This document shows, one piece after another, positions 17,570 to 26,197 of a stretch of 64,000 nt of DNA. The number at the start of each line of letters is the position of its first letter. The first letter of the stretch is position 1. The notes under the pieces are model-generated. The model did not search any database, was not told the origin of the DNA, and worked only from the letters and a program-made list of their open reading frames with translations. The DNA comes from Pseudooceanicola marinus (GTDB lineage Bacteria; Pseudomonadota; Alphaproteobacteria; Rhodobacterales; Rhodobacteraceae), in assembly GCF_020177265.1 (NCBI RefSeq), contig NZ_JAIVMC010000006.1, forward strand, positions 62,001 to 126,000. Direction: 5' to 3'. A program made the position numbers and the translations under genes.

Positions 17570-18520
17570 ATGCTCGTCTGGCTCATGGCCGTTCTCGGCC
17601 TCGTCATCCTGCTTCTGGCCGGCGACATGCTGGTGCGGGGCGCCGTCAACTTGGCGCTGCGCATCGGCATCCCGGCGCTGCTGGTCAGCCTGACCATCGT
17701 CGCCTTCGGCACCTCGGCGCCGGAACTCCTGATCTCGCTGAAGGCCGCCGCGCAGGAAAAGCCCGGCCTGGCCCTGGGCAACGTGGTGGGATCGAACACC
17801 GCCAACGTCCTGCTGGTGCTGGGCCTGCCCGCAATCCTGGCCACCATGTGCACCGCCGGCCACGACACCCGCAAGAGCTATGTCGTGATGCTGGGGTCGT
17901 CCTTCATCTTCGTTCTGCTGGCCTTCCGCGGCTTCACCCATCTCGACGGGCTGATCCTGCTGACCATGCTGGCGCTGATCCTGTTTGACCAGGGCCGCGA
18001 GGCGATGCGCCACCGCAGCGAGGCCAATGGCGCTGCCATAGACGAAGAAGACCTCGAAGGTGCGGATCCGAAGATGCCGGGCTGGAAGATCGGGCTCTAC
18101 CTCCTGCTGGGCCTTGTGGGCCTGCCCCTGGGCGCCTCGCTGCTGGTCGACAGCGCCTCCGAGATCGCCCGCGCCTACGGCATCAGCGAGACGGTGATCG
18201 GGCTGACCCTGGTGGCGCTTGGCACCTCGCTGCCGGAACTGGCGACCACCGTGATGGCCGCGCTGCGCCGCCAGGCCGACGTGGCCCTGGGCAACGTCAT
18301 CGGGTCCAACCTGTTCAACCTGCTGGCCATCATCGGCATCACCACGATCTTCGCCCCGATCCCCGTCGACATGCCCGAGCTGGCCTTCGACTTTGCCGTC
18401 ATGCTGGGGGCCTCGCTGCTGCTGATCCCCTTCGTCTTCTTCGCCCGCGACATCGGGCGGCTCTGGGGGATCGTGCTGACCGCGCTATATGGCCTCTACA
18501 TCGTACTTGTCCTGACCTGA
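17570..18520 (+). CDS. Calcium/sodium antiporter (CaCA superfamily, YrbG-like)
   Basis: The 316-residue product has ten or so membrane helices and two inverted alpha-repeats, the hallmark of Na/Ca exchangers: 'FGTSAPELLISLKAAAQ' with 'LGNVVGSNTANVLLVLG' (about residues 45-85), and 'LGTSLPELATTVMAA' with 'LGNVIGSNLFNLLAIIG' (about 220-260). The acidic and polar residues of both GTS/T-S/A-PE motifs are intact. It probably exports calcium or a related cation. The small zinc-ribbon gene precedes it and an SDR gene follows by 21 bases. Confidence 0.92.
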   Translation: MLVWLMAVLGLVILLLAGDMLVRGAVNLALRIGIPALLVSLTIVAFGTSAPELLISLKAAAQEKPGLALGNVVGSNTANVLLVLGLPAILATMCTAGHDTRKSYVVMLGSSFIFVLLAFRGFTHLDGLILLTMLALILFDQGREAMRHRSEANGAAIDEEDLEGADPKMPGWKIGLYLLLGLVGLPLGASLLVDSASEIARAYGISETVIGLTLVALGTSLPELATTVMAALRRQADVALGNVIGSNLFNLLAIIGITTIFAPIPVDMPELAFDFAVMLGASLLLIPFVFFARDIGRLWGIVLTALYGLYIVLVLT

Positions 18521-18541
18521 TCCCAACCTGAGGAGAGCCTC

Positions 18542-19321
18542 ATGCCCCGCGCCCTCGTCACCGGAGCCGCCAAACGCCTTGGCCGTGCCATGGCCCTGAC
18601 CCTGGCCGAGGACGGCCATGACGTCGCGGTGCATTATAACGGCTCCGCCGAGGCCGCCGAGGAGGTCGTGGCCGAGATCCGTGCCATGGGGCGCCAGGCG
18701 GTGGCGCTTCAGGCGGACATGACGCAGGAAGCTGAGGTGGCCCCCTTGGTGGATCGCGCCGCCGAGGCCCTAGGCGGGCCGCTGACCTGCCTGGTCAACA
18801 ACGCGTCGGTCTTCGACTACGACAACATCGAGACTGCCGACCGCGCCAGCTGGGACCGCCACATGGAGGTGAACCTGCGCGCGCCCTTCCTGCTGACGCA
18901 GCTCTTCGCGGAGCAGGCCCCCGCGGCCGCGACCGACGATCACGGCGAGCCCGTGGCCCAGGCGCTGGTGATCCAGATGCTGGATCAGAGGGTGCACAAG
19001 CTGACCCCGGAATTCATGTCCTACACGATTTCCAAGATGGGTCTGTGGGCCTTCACCCAGACCGCCGCCCGCGCCCTGGCGCCCGCGGTGCGCGTCAACG
19101 CCATCGGCCCCGGCCCGACCCTGCGCGGCGCCCGGCAAAGCCAGGCGCATTTCGACAGCCAGCGGCAGAACACCGTGCTGGAACGCGGTTCCGACCCGGA
19201 GGATATCTGCGGCGCGCTGCGCTATTTCCTGGGGGCGAAAGGGGTCACCGGACAGCTGATCTGCACCGACGGCGGACAGCACCTGGCCTGGCAGACACCG
19301 GACGTTCAGGGCGTCGAATGA
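18542..19321 (+). CDS. Short-chain dehydrogenase, pteridine-reductase-like
   Basis: The 259-residue product is a classical SDR. The nucleotide-binding motif is 'VTGAAKRLGRAMAL' (about residues 6-19), where the AAKRLGR form is typical of pteridine or dihydromonapterin reductases, 'NNAS' is at about 86-89 and the catalytic 'SYTISK' at about 160-165. The C-terminal 'TGQLICTDGGQHL' is the family's usual ending. A role in folate/pterin metabolism is plausible but not proven by context. GGAG precedes the ATG. Confidence 0.85.
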   Translation: MPRALVTGAAKRLGRAMALTLAEDGHDVAVHYNGSAEAAEEVVAEIRAMGRQAVALQADMTQEAEVAPLVDRAAEALGGPLTCLVNNASVFDYDNIETADRASWDRHMEVNLRAPFLLTQLFAEQAPAAATDDHGEPVAQALVIQMLDQRVHKLTPEFMSYTISKMGLWAFTQTAARALAPAVRVNAIGPGPTLRGARQSQAHFDSQRQNTVLERGSDPEDICGALRYFLGAKGVTGQLICTDGGQHLAWQTPDVQGVE

Positions 19322-19609
19322 CGGGTCACGGACAGAGTTTTGCACCTGTCACGACGCCTTTACAAATCCGTTACCAAAACCTCAATGTTTTCAGTTGGTT
19401 GCCCTTGGTAATAAAATTTCCCCAACGAAAACAACCAGTTGAAAATCCGCATAAAATTTAGTCAACTCAAGGAAAGCGCCGCGAAACAAGGGTTTTTTTC
19501 GGATGTCTAAATCCTATCCCCGGACTTATCCACAGAATGCGGGGAAAGCTTTGCTCTTGTCTCCACACGCGGAAATTTGCAGCCCTTCCGAGAATCGAGA
19601 CGGAATCGC
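19322..19609. other. AT-rich intergenic region with nested inverted repeats before uvrC
   Basis: These 288 bases are clearly poorer in GC than everything around them and hold no plausible gene. They contain a perfect 7-bp inverted repeat TTACCAA/TTGGTAA (19371-19377 and 19405-19411) and, overlapping it, an imperfect 15-base repeat, GTTTTCAGTTGGTTG at 19387-19401 against CAACCAGTTGAAAAT at 19432-19446 (12 of 15 pair). A T-tract (about 19493-19499) and a perfect DnaA box follow. The region must also hold the uvrC promoter. Confidence 0.55.
19526..19534 (+). promoter_or_regulatory. Perfect DnaA box (TTATCCACA)
   Basis: The nine bases match the consensus DnaA box exactly and lie inside the AT-rich gap, 76 bases before the uvrC start. 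I found no second perfect box nearby, so this is more likely a DnaA-responsive promoter element or a titration site than a full origin. Confidence 0.45.
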
Positions 19610-21502
19610 ATGACCGACGGAATCGACAGCACGACCGAGACGGAGACCGGCGAAAACCGGCCCCGCGGTCGTGCCGTGATCCAGTCCTACCTCGCTACGC
19701 TGGACAGCTCTCCCGGCGTCTACCGGATGCTCGATAGCGAGAGCCGGGTGCTGTATGTCGGCAAGGCGCGGAACCTGAAGGCCCGCGTATCCAGCTATGC
19801 GCGGCCCACCGGTCATTCCGAACGGATCGCCAGGATGATCCGCCAGACCGCCTCGATGATGTTCCTGACCACGCGCACGGAAACCGAGGCGCTGCTGCTG
19901 GAACAGAACCTCATCAAGCAGCTGAAACCGCGCTACAACGTGCTGCTGCGCGACGACAAGTCCTTCCCGAATATCCTTGTGGCCAAGGACACCCCCTTTC
20001 CGCAGATCCGCAAGCATCGCGGCGCGAAGAAGGACAAGGGCGCCTATTACGGCCCCTTCGCCAGCGCGGGCGCGGTGAACCGCACGCTGAACCAGCTGCA
20101 AAGGGTATTCCTGCTGCGCAACTGTTCGGATTCGATGTTCGACAGCCGCACGCGTCCCTGCCTGCTCTACCAGATCAAGCGCTGCAGCGCGCCCTGCGTG
20201 GGTTATATCTCCGAATTCGACTACGCCGCCACCGTGGCCGATGCGGAACGCTTCCTTCAGGGCCGGTCCACGGATGTGCAGGAGAAGCTGGCCGCAGAGA
20301 TGCAGGCCGCCTCCGAGGAGATGGAGTTCGAACGCGCCGCCGCCCTGCGCGACCGGATCAAGGCCCTGACCCAGGTGCAGTCGACCCAGGGCATCAACCC
20401 GCGCTCCACCGCCGAGGCGGATGTGGTGGCCCTGCACATGGAACACGGACAGGCCTGCGTGCAGGTCTTCTTCATCCGCGCGCACCAGAACTGGGGCAAC
20501 CAGGATTTCTATCCCCGCGCCGGCACCGATGTCAGCGAGGCGGAGGTCATGCAGGCCTTCCTGGGCCAGTTCTACGACCAGAAGGAACCGCCCCGGCAGA
20601 TCCTGCTGTCCCATGACATCGAGGACACTGACCTGATGCAGGAGGTGCTGTCGGAAAAGGCGGGCCGCAAGGTCGAGATCCTGGTGCCGCAACGGGGCGA
20701 GAAGATGGAGCTGATCGCGGGCGCCGCCCGCAACGCCCGCGAAAGCCTGGGCCGCCGCATGTCGGAAAGCGCGACGCAACAGAAGCTGCTGAAGGGGCTG
20801 GCCGAGGCCTTTAGCCTGGAAAAGGTGCCCGAGCGGATCGAGGTCTACGACAACTCCCACATCCAGGGCACCAATGCCGTCGGCGGCATGATCGTCGCCG
20901 GGCCCGAGGGGTTCCTGAAATCGCAGTACCGCAAGTTCAACATCCGCGGCGACGAACTGACCCCCGGCGATGACTTCGGCATGATGAAGGAGGTGCTGAA
21001 GCGCCGCCTGAAACGGTTGCTGAAGGAAGATCCCGACCACGGCAAGGGCATGTGGCCCGACCTGCTGCTGATCGACGGCGGCGCGGGTCAGGTTTCGGCG
21101 GTGCAGGAGATCCTGGAGGAGATGGGCGTGCCCGACCTGCCCATGGTGGGCGTCGCCAAGGGCGTCGACCGCGACCACGGCAAGGAAGAGTTCCACCGCC
21201 CCGGCCAGCGCCCCTTCGCCCTGAAGATGAACGATCCGGTCCTCTACTTCGTGCAGCGCATGCGCGACGAGGCGCACCGCTTTGCCATCGGCACCCACCG
21301 GGCCAAGCGCGCGAAGTCGAACATGGCCAACCCGCTGGACGAGGTGCCGGGCGTCGGCGCGGCGCGCAAACGGGCGCTGCTGGCGCATTTCGGCTCGGCC
21401 AAGGCGGTCAGCCGGGCGAACCTGGCGGATCTGAAGGCGGTCGATGGAGTCTCCGGCAGCCTGGCCGAGAAGATCTACGATCACTTCCATTCCGGCGGCT
21501 GA
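19610..21502 (+). CDS. uvrC: Excinuclease ABC subunit C
   Basis: I start at the ATG at 19610; an upstream in-frame ATG at 19577 adds 11 residues of basic, unconserved sequence. The 630-residue product makes both incisions in nucleotide-excision repair. Domains in order: GIY-YIG nuclease ('[20 protein letters not shown]', about residues 33-52), a UVR motif ('[20 protein letters not shown]', about 233-252), the UvrC RNase H-like nuclease ('[20 protein letters not shown]' and '[11 protein letters not shown]'), and a C-terminal helix-hairpin-helix pair ('[18 protein letters not shown]'). Confidence 0.96.
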   Translation: MTDGIDSTTETETGENRPRGRAVIQSYLATLDSSPGVYRMLDSESRVLYVGKARNLKARVSSYARPTGHSERIARMIRQTASMMFLTTRTETEALLLEQNLIKQLKPRYNVLLRDDKSFPNILVAKDTPFPQIRKHRGAKKDKGAYYGPFASAGAVNRTLNQLQRVFLLRNCSDSMFDSRTRPCLLYQIKRCSAPCVGYISEFDYAATVADAERFLQGRSTDVQEKLAAEMQAASEEMEFERAAALRDRIKALTQVQSTQGINPRSTAEADVVALHMEHGQACVQVFFIRAHQNWGNQDFYPRAGTDVSEAEVMQAFLGQFYDQKEPPRQILLSHDIEDTDLMQEVLSEKAGRKVEILVPQRGEKMELIAGAARNARESLGRRMSESATQQKLLKGLAEAFSLEKVPERIEVYDNSHIQGTNAVGGMIVAGPEGFLKSQYRKFNIRGDELTPGDDFGMMKEVLKRRLKRLLKEDPDHGKGMWPDLLLIDGGAGQVSAVQEILEEMGVPDLPMVGVAKGVDRDHGKEEFHRPGQRPFALKMNDPVLYFVQRMRDEAHRFAIGTHRAKRAKSNMANPLDEVPGVGAARKRALLAHFGSAKAVSRANLADLKAVDGVSGSLAEKIYDHFHSGG

Positions 21503-21522
21503 GGGCGCAGGCCCGAGGCCCC

Positions 21523-21546
21523 ACGCCTCACGAACGCGCGAGGCGT
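21523..21546 (+). terminator. Hairpin after uvrC
   Basis: ACGCCTC and GAGGCGT pair perfectly across a 10-base loop just after the uvrC stop. No T-run follows, so it may be an mRNA-end stabiliser or part of a Rho-dependent end. Confidence 0.4.
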
Positions 21547-21635
21547 AGGAATTTCGCGCCCCCGCGTCCCGGCGGCTCTTGCGATTGGACGCCGTGCCGC
21601 GTCTAAAGCCGGGAAACCGCCATGGAGAGTGACGC

Positions 21636-23138
21636 ATGAGAACGCCGCCCACCGAACGAGAGATCCAGGCCCAGTCGGATCCGAACCACCCGCCGCACGA
21701 CGACCCGATCGAGCCGATCAAGCCGTGGAAACTTGTGGCGCTGATCCTCGGCCCCGTTGCCACGCTGATCCTGTCACTGCTGCCCGCCCCCGAAGGCATG
21801 TCGCCCGAGGCCTGGCGCCTGGTGGCCCTGACCGTCTGGATGGTCATCTGGTGGCTATCGGAGGCGGTGCCCCTGCCCGCCACGGCCCTGCTGCCCATTC
21901 CGATGATGCCGCTTCTGGGCATTCAGGAGGTGCCGGCGATCACGGTGAACTACGGCAACCACCTGATCTTCCTCTTCCTCGGCGGCTTTATCCTGGCAGG
22001 CGCCATGCAACGCTGGGGCCTGCACCGGCGCATCGCCCTGACCATCGTGCGCGCCATCGGCTCGACGCCCACGCGGATCGTGCTGGGCTTCATGCTGGCC
22101 ACGGCCTTCCTGTCCATGTGGATCTCCAACACCGCCACCGCCGTCATGATGTATGCCGTCGGCATCTCGGTGATCGAGTTCGTCGCCGCCAAGGTCGAGG
22201 ACCGCGCCCTGGTGCGCAACTTCGGCGTGGCGCTGATGCTGTCGATCGCCTTCTCCGCCTCCATCGGCGGGGTCGGGACGCTGATCGGCACGCCGCCGAA
22301 CGCGCTGCTGGCCGGCCTTCTGGGGGAAACCTACGGGATCGAGATCGGCTTCATGCAATGGATGCTGATCGGGGTGCCCGTGGTGCTGGTGATGCTGCCA
22401 GTGGCCTATCTGCTGCTGACCCGCGTGGTCTTCCCGATGAAGGGGCTGGATCTGGGCGGCGTCAACGCGGTGATCGACGAGGAATACCAGCGGCTGGGTC
22501 GCATGGACCGGGGCGAGATCATCGTCGCCGTGGTCTTCGGTGCCGCCGCCTTCTTCTGGATCACCCGCAGCTTCCTCGGCTTGCCGCTGAACGACGCGGG
22601 CATCGGCATGGCCGCCGCGCTGCTGCTCTTCGCGATCCCGGTGGGACGCGATCAGGGCTTCGTGCTGGACTGGTCCATCGCCCGCAGCCTGCCCTGGGGC
22701 GTTCTGATGCTGTTTGGCGGGGGCCTGGCCCTGGCGGGCGCCTTCAACGCCACCGGGCTGGCCGGATGGATCGGCGACGGCGTGGCCGGCCTGCAGGGCA
22801 TCAACCTGTGGCTGCTGGTGCTGATCGTTGCCGTGGTGATCGTCTACCTGACCGAGATCACCTCGAACACCGCCTCCACCGCCACGTTCCTGCCGATCTT
22901 GGGCGCGGTGGCCGTCGGCCTGGGTGTCTCGCCCGAACTGCTGATGGTGCCGGTGGCGCTTGGCGCCTCGATGGCCTTCATGATGCCGGTGGCGACGCCG
23001 CCCAATGCCATCGTCTTCTCCTACGAGGAGATGCACCTGGGCGACATGGTGAAGGCGGGCTTCCTGCTGAACATCGTGTCGATCGCGGTGGTTTTCGCGG
23101 CCATGTACCTGCTGGCGGGGCCGGTCTTCGGGTTGTGA
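21636..23138 (+). CDS. SLC13/DASS-family anion:sodium symporter
   Basis: The 500-residue product has a 45-residue hydrophilic N terminus and about eleven membrane segments. The two SNT signatures of the divalent anion:Na+ symporters are present: 'SMWISNTATAVMMYAV' (about residues 158-173) and 'LTEITSNTASTATFLPI' (about 404-420), together with 'ASIGGVGTLIGTPPNALL' (about 207-224). The family carries di- and tricarboxylates or sulfate; the substrate here is not clear. A GGAG site precedes the ATG and a strong terminator follows, so it is a single-gene unit. Confidence 0.9.
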   Translation: MRTPPTEREIQAQSDPNHPPHDDPIEPIKPWKLVALILGPVATLILSLLPAPEGMSPEAWRLVALTVWMVIWWLSEAVPLPATALLPIPMMPLLGIQEVPAITVNYGNHLIFLFLGGFILAGAMQRWGLHRRIALTIVRAIGSTPTRIVLGFMLATAFLSMWISNTATAVMMYAVGISVIEFVAAKVEDRALVRNFGVALMLSIAFSASIGGVGTLIGTPPNALLAGLLGETYGIEIGFMQWMLIGVPVVLVMLPVAYLLLTRVVFPMKGLDLGGVNAVIDEEYQRLGRMDRGEIIVAVVFGAAAFFWITRSFLGLPLNDAGIGMAAALLLFAIPVGRDQGFVLDWSIARSLPWGVLMLFGGGLALAGAFNATGLAGWIGDGVAGLQGINLWLLVLIVAVVIVYLTEITSNTASTATFLPILGAVAVGLGVSPELLMVPVALGASMAFMMPVATPPNAIVFSYEEMHLGDMVKAGFLLNIVSIAVVFAAMYLLAGPVFGL

Positions 23139-23158
23139 GCCACGGGACAGAACGACGC

Positions 23159-23183
23159 AAAGGGGGCCATTGGCCCCCTTTTT
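23159..23183 (+). terminator. Rho-independent terminator of the SLC13 gene
   Basis: AAAGGGGGCC and GGCCCCCTTT pair across ATT and are followed by further T residues, 20 bases after the stop. Confidence 0.9.
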
Positions 23184-23280
23184 CATGTCTGCCAGATGTT
23201 TCGTAGGCCCGCCCCAAAGGCACCGCCCGACCGACCTTCTTGAGCTGAAACCCCGGCGCAGAGTTCGGCAGAGAGGATGT

Positions 23281-23313
23281 GCAATGTCCGCTATGCGGGA
23301 CGAAGCGGTCGAT
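23281..23313. repeat. Short dispersed repeat, copy 1
   Basis: This 33-base stretch resembles 23658-23690 with one single-base gap; both begin GCAAT and share a GAAGCGG/AAAGCGG core. The two copies flank the small membrane-protein gene at 23398-23607. Similar GCTTTG/CAAAGC elements are common in roseobacter intergenic DNA, as far as I recall. Nearby, ACGCTCTG (23332-23339) and CAGAGCGT (23368-23375) form a perfect 8-bp inverted repeat. Nothing else is evident between 23184 and 23397. Confidence 0.35.
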
Positions 23314-23397
23314 CTGGAGCGTTCCTAAGCGACGCTCTGATCCTCACATGGGGATGACACCTCATGCCAGAGCGTGGCAGCGAAGCTTGATCTCATA

Positions 23398-23607
23398 TCA
23401 GTCTCTCGAATGGGGAAAAAAATCATAGTTGACCCAAGCAAATCCAAGCGCGGCGATGCCCCATAGCGCGGCAAGGCCCAACCAGTTGATGTCGTTCTCA
23501 AACCCTTGTCTTCTGGAGACAAAGAAAACAGTGGTTCCGATTATCGTTGAGCTAAGGATTACACCGAATACCACAGCGTGACCGAGTTTCCTCTGGTCCT
23601 TTGTCAT
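23398..23607 (-). CDS. Small two-helix membrane protein of unknown function
   Basis: The start at 23607 is supported by a GGGAGGGAA site 9 bases upstream; longer readings of the frame run through a terminator and are not credible. The 69-residue product has two membrane helices (about residues 8-27, 'HAVVFGVILSSTIIGTTVFF', and about 39-57, 'INWLGLAALWGIAALGFAWV'). The DNA is lower in GC than its neighbours and is flanked by two copies of a short repeat, so it may be a recent arrival. No family recognised. Confidence 0.6.
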   Translation of the reverse strand: MTKDQRKLGHAVVFGVILSSTIIGTTVFFVSRRQGFENDINWLGLAALWGIAALGFAWVNYDFFPHSRD

Positions 23608-23657
23608 GTCGAGTTCCCTCCCACTGGTCGCAACGAAAACATGAGGTATCAGCGATG

Positions 23658-23690
23658 GCAATATCGGCTTTGGGCTCAAAGCGGCCATTG
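23658..23690. repeat. Short dispersed repeat, copy 2
   Basis: Counterpart of the element at 23281-23313. This copy keeps a GGCTTTG...CAAAGC inverted repeat at its centre, which the other copy has partly lost. Confidence 0.35.
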
Positions 23691-23733
23691 CCCGCAATTC
23701 ACCTGTGGACACCGTGTGCGGCCCGCCTCCACG

Positions 23734-23760
23734 AAAAAGGGGGCCGAACGGCCCCCCTTC
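23734..23760 (-). terminator. Rho-independent terminator of the ABC-2 exporter unit
   Basis: Read on the minus strand, AAGGGGGGCC and GGCCCCCTTTTT pair across a short loop and end in a T-run, 20 bases after the permease stop. Confidence 0.88.
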
Positions 23761-23780
23761 GTTGTGTCCCGCAAATCGCC

Positions 23781-24542
23781 TCAGTCGCGGATGCGCCAGC
23801 CGGTCTGGAAGATCCGCGCCACCAGCCCGAGGCAGATGGTGAAGAAGACGGCGACGGCCAGCAGGCTCCACCCCACGGCGACGTCCGCCACCCCGAAGAA
23901 GGCCCAGCGGAAGCCGGAGATCAGGTAGAACACCGGGTTGAAATGGGTGATCGTCTGCCAGACCGGCGGCAGCATATCGGTCGAATAGAAGGACCCGCCG
24001 AGGAAGACCAGCGGGGTCACGACCAAGAGCGGCACCAGTTGCAGCTGCTCGAAGTTCTTCGCCCAGATGCCGATGATGAAGCCCAGAAGGGCGAAGGCCA
24101 GGCAGGTCAGCACCAGGAACAGCACCATGGCCACCGGATGCAGGATCGTCAGGTCAATGAATACCGAAGCGGTCCCGAGGATCACCATCCCGATGAACAG
24201 CGCCTTGGTGGCCGCCGCCCCCACGAAACCGATGACGATCTCCAGGAAGTTGATCGGCGCCGACAGCAGCTCGAACACCGTGCCGGTGAACTTGGGGAAA
24301 TAGATCCCGAAGCTGGCGTTGGAAATCGACTGCATGATCACCGACAGCATGATCAGGCCGGGCACGATGAAGGCACCGTAAGACACGCCCTCGACCGTTT
24401 CGATGCGCGAGCCGATGGCGGCCCCGAAGACCACGAAGTAGAGCGAGGTCGAAATGACCGGCGAGACGAAGCTTTGCAGGATGGTGCGGAAGAACCGCTG
24501 CATCTCGTTCATGTAGATGGCCTGGACGGCACGGAGGTTCAT
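23781..24542 (-). CDS. ABC-2 type exporter, permease subunit
   Basis: The 253-residue product has six membrane helices and the ABC2_membrane layout (YadH/NodJ-like): an N-terminal amphipathic start, 'YGAFIVPGLIMLSVIMQSIS' (about residues 54-73), 'STDMLPPVWQTITHFNPVFY' near the C terminus (about 187-206), and a final helix. It pairs with the ATPase gene upstream, whose stop overlaps this ATG by four bases (ATGA). Such pairs export lipids, polysaccharides or drugs; the substrate is unknown. Confidence 0.9.
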   Translation of the reverse strand: MNLRAVQAIYMNEMQRFFRTILQSFVSPVISTSLYFVVFGAAIGSRIETVEGVSYGAFIVPGLIMLSVIMQSISNASFGIYFPKFTGTVFELLSAPINFLEIVIGFVGAAATKALFIGMVILGTASVFIDLTILHPVAMVLFLVLTCLAFALLGFIIGIWAKNFEQLQLVPLLVVTPLVFLGGSFYSTDMLPPVWQTITHFNPVFYLISGFRWAFFGVADVAVGWSLLAVAVFFTICLGLVARIFQTGWRIRD

Positions 24543-25474
24543 TGCGCCTCTCCTTCTCCTTCGACGAGACCGACGAAGATCTCTTCCAGCGAGCTTTGAC
24601 TGGTGTGCAGGTCACGCAGGATGATACCGGCCTCGGAAAAGGCCCGCATCAGCCCGGCGATGCCGGTGCGGTCGGCCTGGGTGTCATAGCGGTAGGTCAG
24701 CGACAGACCGTCCGCGGCAAGCTCCAGATCGTAGTCCGACAGGGGGGCGGGGATCTCGGCCAGCGGCTCGCGCAGCTCGACCGTCAGTTCCTTGCAGCCC
24801 AGGCGGCGCATCAGGTCGGCGGTTTTCTCCACCATCAGGATCTCGCCGCCCCGGATGACCGCGACGCGGTCGGCCATGGCCTCGGCTTCCTCGATGTAAT
24901 GGGTGGTCAGGATGATGGTGACGCCCTGCTCTTTCAGCTCGGCCACCACGTCCCACATTTCCTTGCGCAGGCCCACGTCGACGCCCGCCGTGGGTTCGTC
25001 GAGGAACAGCACGCGCGGTTCATGCGCCAGGGCCTTGCCGATCAGCACGCGGCGTTTCATGCCGCCCGACAGTTCGCGGACGCGGTTGGCGCGCTTTTCC
25101 CACAGGGCCAGCTTGCGCAGCACATCCTCGACCTTGGCGTTGTCCCGCGGCTTGCCGAAGATCCCGCGCGAGAAATGCAGGTTCGTCTCCACGTAGGAGA
25201 AGGGTTCGAGGTTGATCTCCTGCGGGACCAGGCCGATCAGCTTGCGCGCCTCGCGGTACTGGGTCTTGATGTCGTAGCCCGCCACGGTCGCCGTCCCCGA
25301 GGTGGGTTCAGTGATGCCGCAGAGGGTCGAGATCAGCGTGGTCTTGCCCGCCCCGTTGGGGCCGAGCAGGGCCAGGATCTCCCCCTCCTCGATGTCGAGC
25401 GTGACGCCCTTCAGCGCCTCGAACCCGCCGTCGTAGACTTTCCGCAGATCGCGGATTTCCAGGATCGCTGCCAT
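24539..25474 (-). CDS. ABC-2 type exporter, ATP-binding subunit
   Basis: I start at 25474 ('MAAILEIRDLRKVYDGGFEA') because of a GGAGGG site upstream. The 311-residue product has a complete nucleotide-binding domain: Walker A 'GPNGAGKTT' (about residues 38-46), signature 'LSGGMKRRVLIGKAL' (about 134-148), Walker B 'VLFLDEPTAGVD' (about 155-166) and switch His 'ILTTHYIEEAE'. The C-terminal 80 residues are the extension usual in the YadG/CcmA-like subgroup. It forms a two-gene unit with the permease. Confidence 0.93.
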   Translation of the reverse strand: MAAILEIRDLRKVYDGGFEALKGVTLDIEEGEILALLGPNGAGKTTLISTLCGITEPTSGTATVAGYDIKTQYREARKLIGLVPQEINLEPFSYVETNLHFSRGIFGKPRDNAKVEDVLRKLALWEKRANRVRELSGGMKRRVLIGKALAHEPRVLFLDEPTAGVDVGLRKEMWDVVAELKEQGVTIILTTHYIEEAEAMADRVAVIRGGEILMVEKTADLMRRLGCKELTVELREPLAEIPAPLSDYDLELAADGLSLTYRYDTQADRTGIAGLMRAFSEAGIILRDLHTSQSSLEEIFVGLVEGEGEAQ

Positions 25475-25669
25475 GCGTCCCTCCGGTTGATGTCGGTTGC
25501 ACGGTCCGCGCAGGCCGCGCGGCCGGAAAGGCAAACGGGCCCATGGGGCCCGTCAGTCGCGCATCAGGTAGCCCGGGGCGTGCCGGGTTTCACTGTGCCA
25601 TTTCACACAATGGGTTCGCATCTTTGCGCCGGGCCTCCCCTCCCGTCGCCGCTGCGCCTGCGCGCGGCC

Positions 25670-26197
25670 CTAGTTGCCGCGCCAGCGCGACAGCCAGCCC
25701 TTCTTCTCGGCCTCCGACACCGGGGCCTCGTCGCCCTCGGCTTCCTCGCCCTCTGCCGGACCTTCCAGAACCTCCTGGAAGCGGGTGAAGAACTGATCCG
25801 CCATCTTCTTGGCAAAACCATCGACCACGCGGGAGCCGAGCTGCGCCAGCTTGCCACCCACCTTGGCGTCGACGTCGTAGGACAGCTCGGTGCCCTCCTC
25901 GACCTCCGCCAGGCGCACACGGGCGCCGCCCTTGGCGAAACCGGCCGCGCCGCCCTTGCCTTCGCCGGTCAGGGTCAGGGCCTCGTTCTCGACGATGTCC
26001 GACACCGTGACCTCGCCCTTGAAGGTGGCCTTCACCGGCCCGACCTTCTGCGCGACGACGGCGTGGAACCCCTCTTCGGGGGTGCCGGTCACCTCCTTGG
26101 CGCCGGGAACGCATTCCTGCAGCACCTCCGGCGAAAGCAGCGCCGCGAAAACCTTTTCCTTGTCCGCGCGGATCACGCGGCTGTCGCTCATTTCCAT
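25670..26197 (-). CDS. CoxG-like SRPBCC-fold protein
   Basis: I start at 26197, where an AGGAGG site lies about ten bases upstream. The 175-residue product is full length for the carbon monoxide dehydrogenase subunit G family: 'KVFAALLSPEVLQECVPGAK' (about residues 14-33), 'VGPVKATFKGEVTV' (about 50-63) and 'LSYDVDAKVGGKLAQLGSRV' (about 104-123). The last 30 residues are acidic and end with a WLSRW motif, a possible membrane contact. In CO dehydrogenase clusters CoxG helps anchor the enzyme; no coxMSL genes are present here, so the role is open. Confidence 0.85.
   Translation of the reverse strand: MEMSDSRVIRADKEKVFAALLSPEVLQECVPGAKEVTGTPEEGFHAVVAQKVGPVKATFKGEVTVSDIVENEALTLTGEGKGGAAGFAKGGARVRLAEVEEGTELSYDVDAKVGGKLAQLGSRVVDGFAKKMADQFFTRFQEVLEGPAEGEEAEGDEAPVSEAEKKGWLSRWRGN

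Noticed and set aside
19322-19609. Chromosomal replication origin
   Set aside because: Only one perfect DnaA box was found, and the neighbouring genes are not those usually beside alphaproteobacterial origins. Kept only as a DnaA-box finding.
19526-21502. About 800-codon minus-strand frame opposite uvrC
   Set aside because: Shadow of a certain gene; no ribosome binding site or recognisable motif.
25670-26197. Evidence for a carbon monoxide dehydrogenase cluster
   Set aside because: Only a CoxG-like gene is present; no coxM, coxS or coxL genes are nearby, and the SRPBCC fold is widespread.
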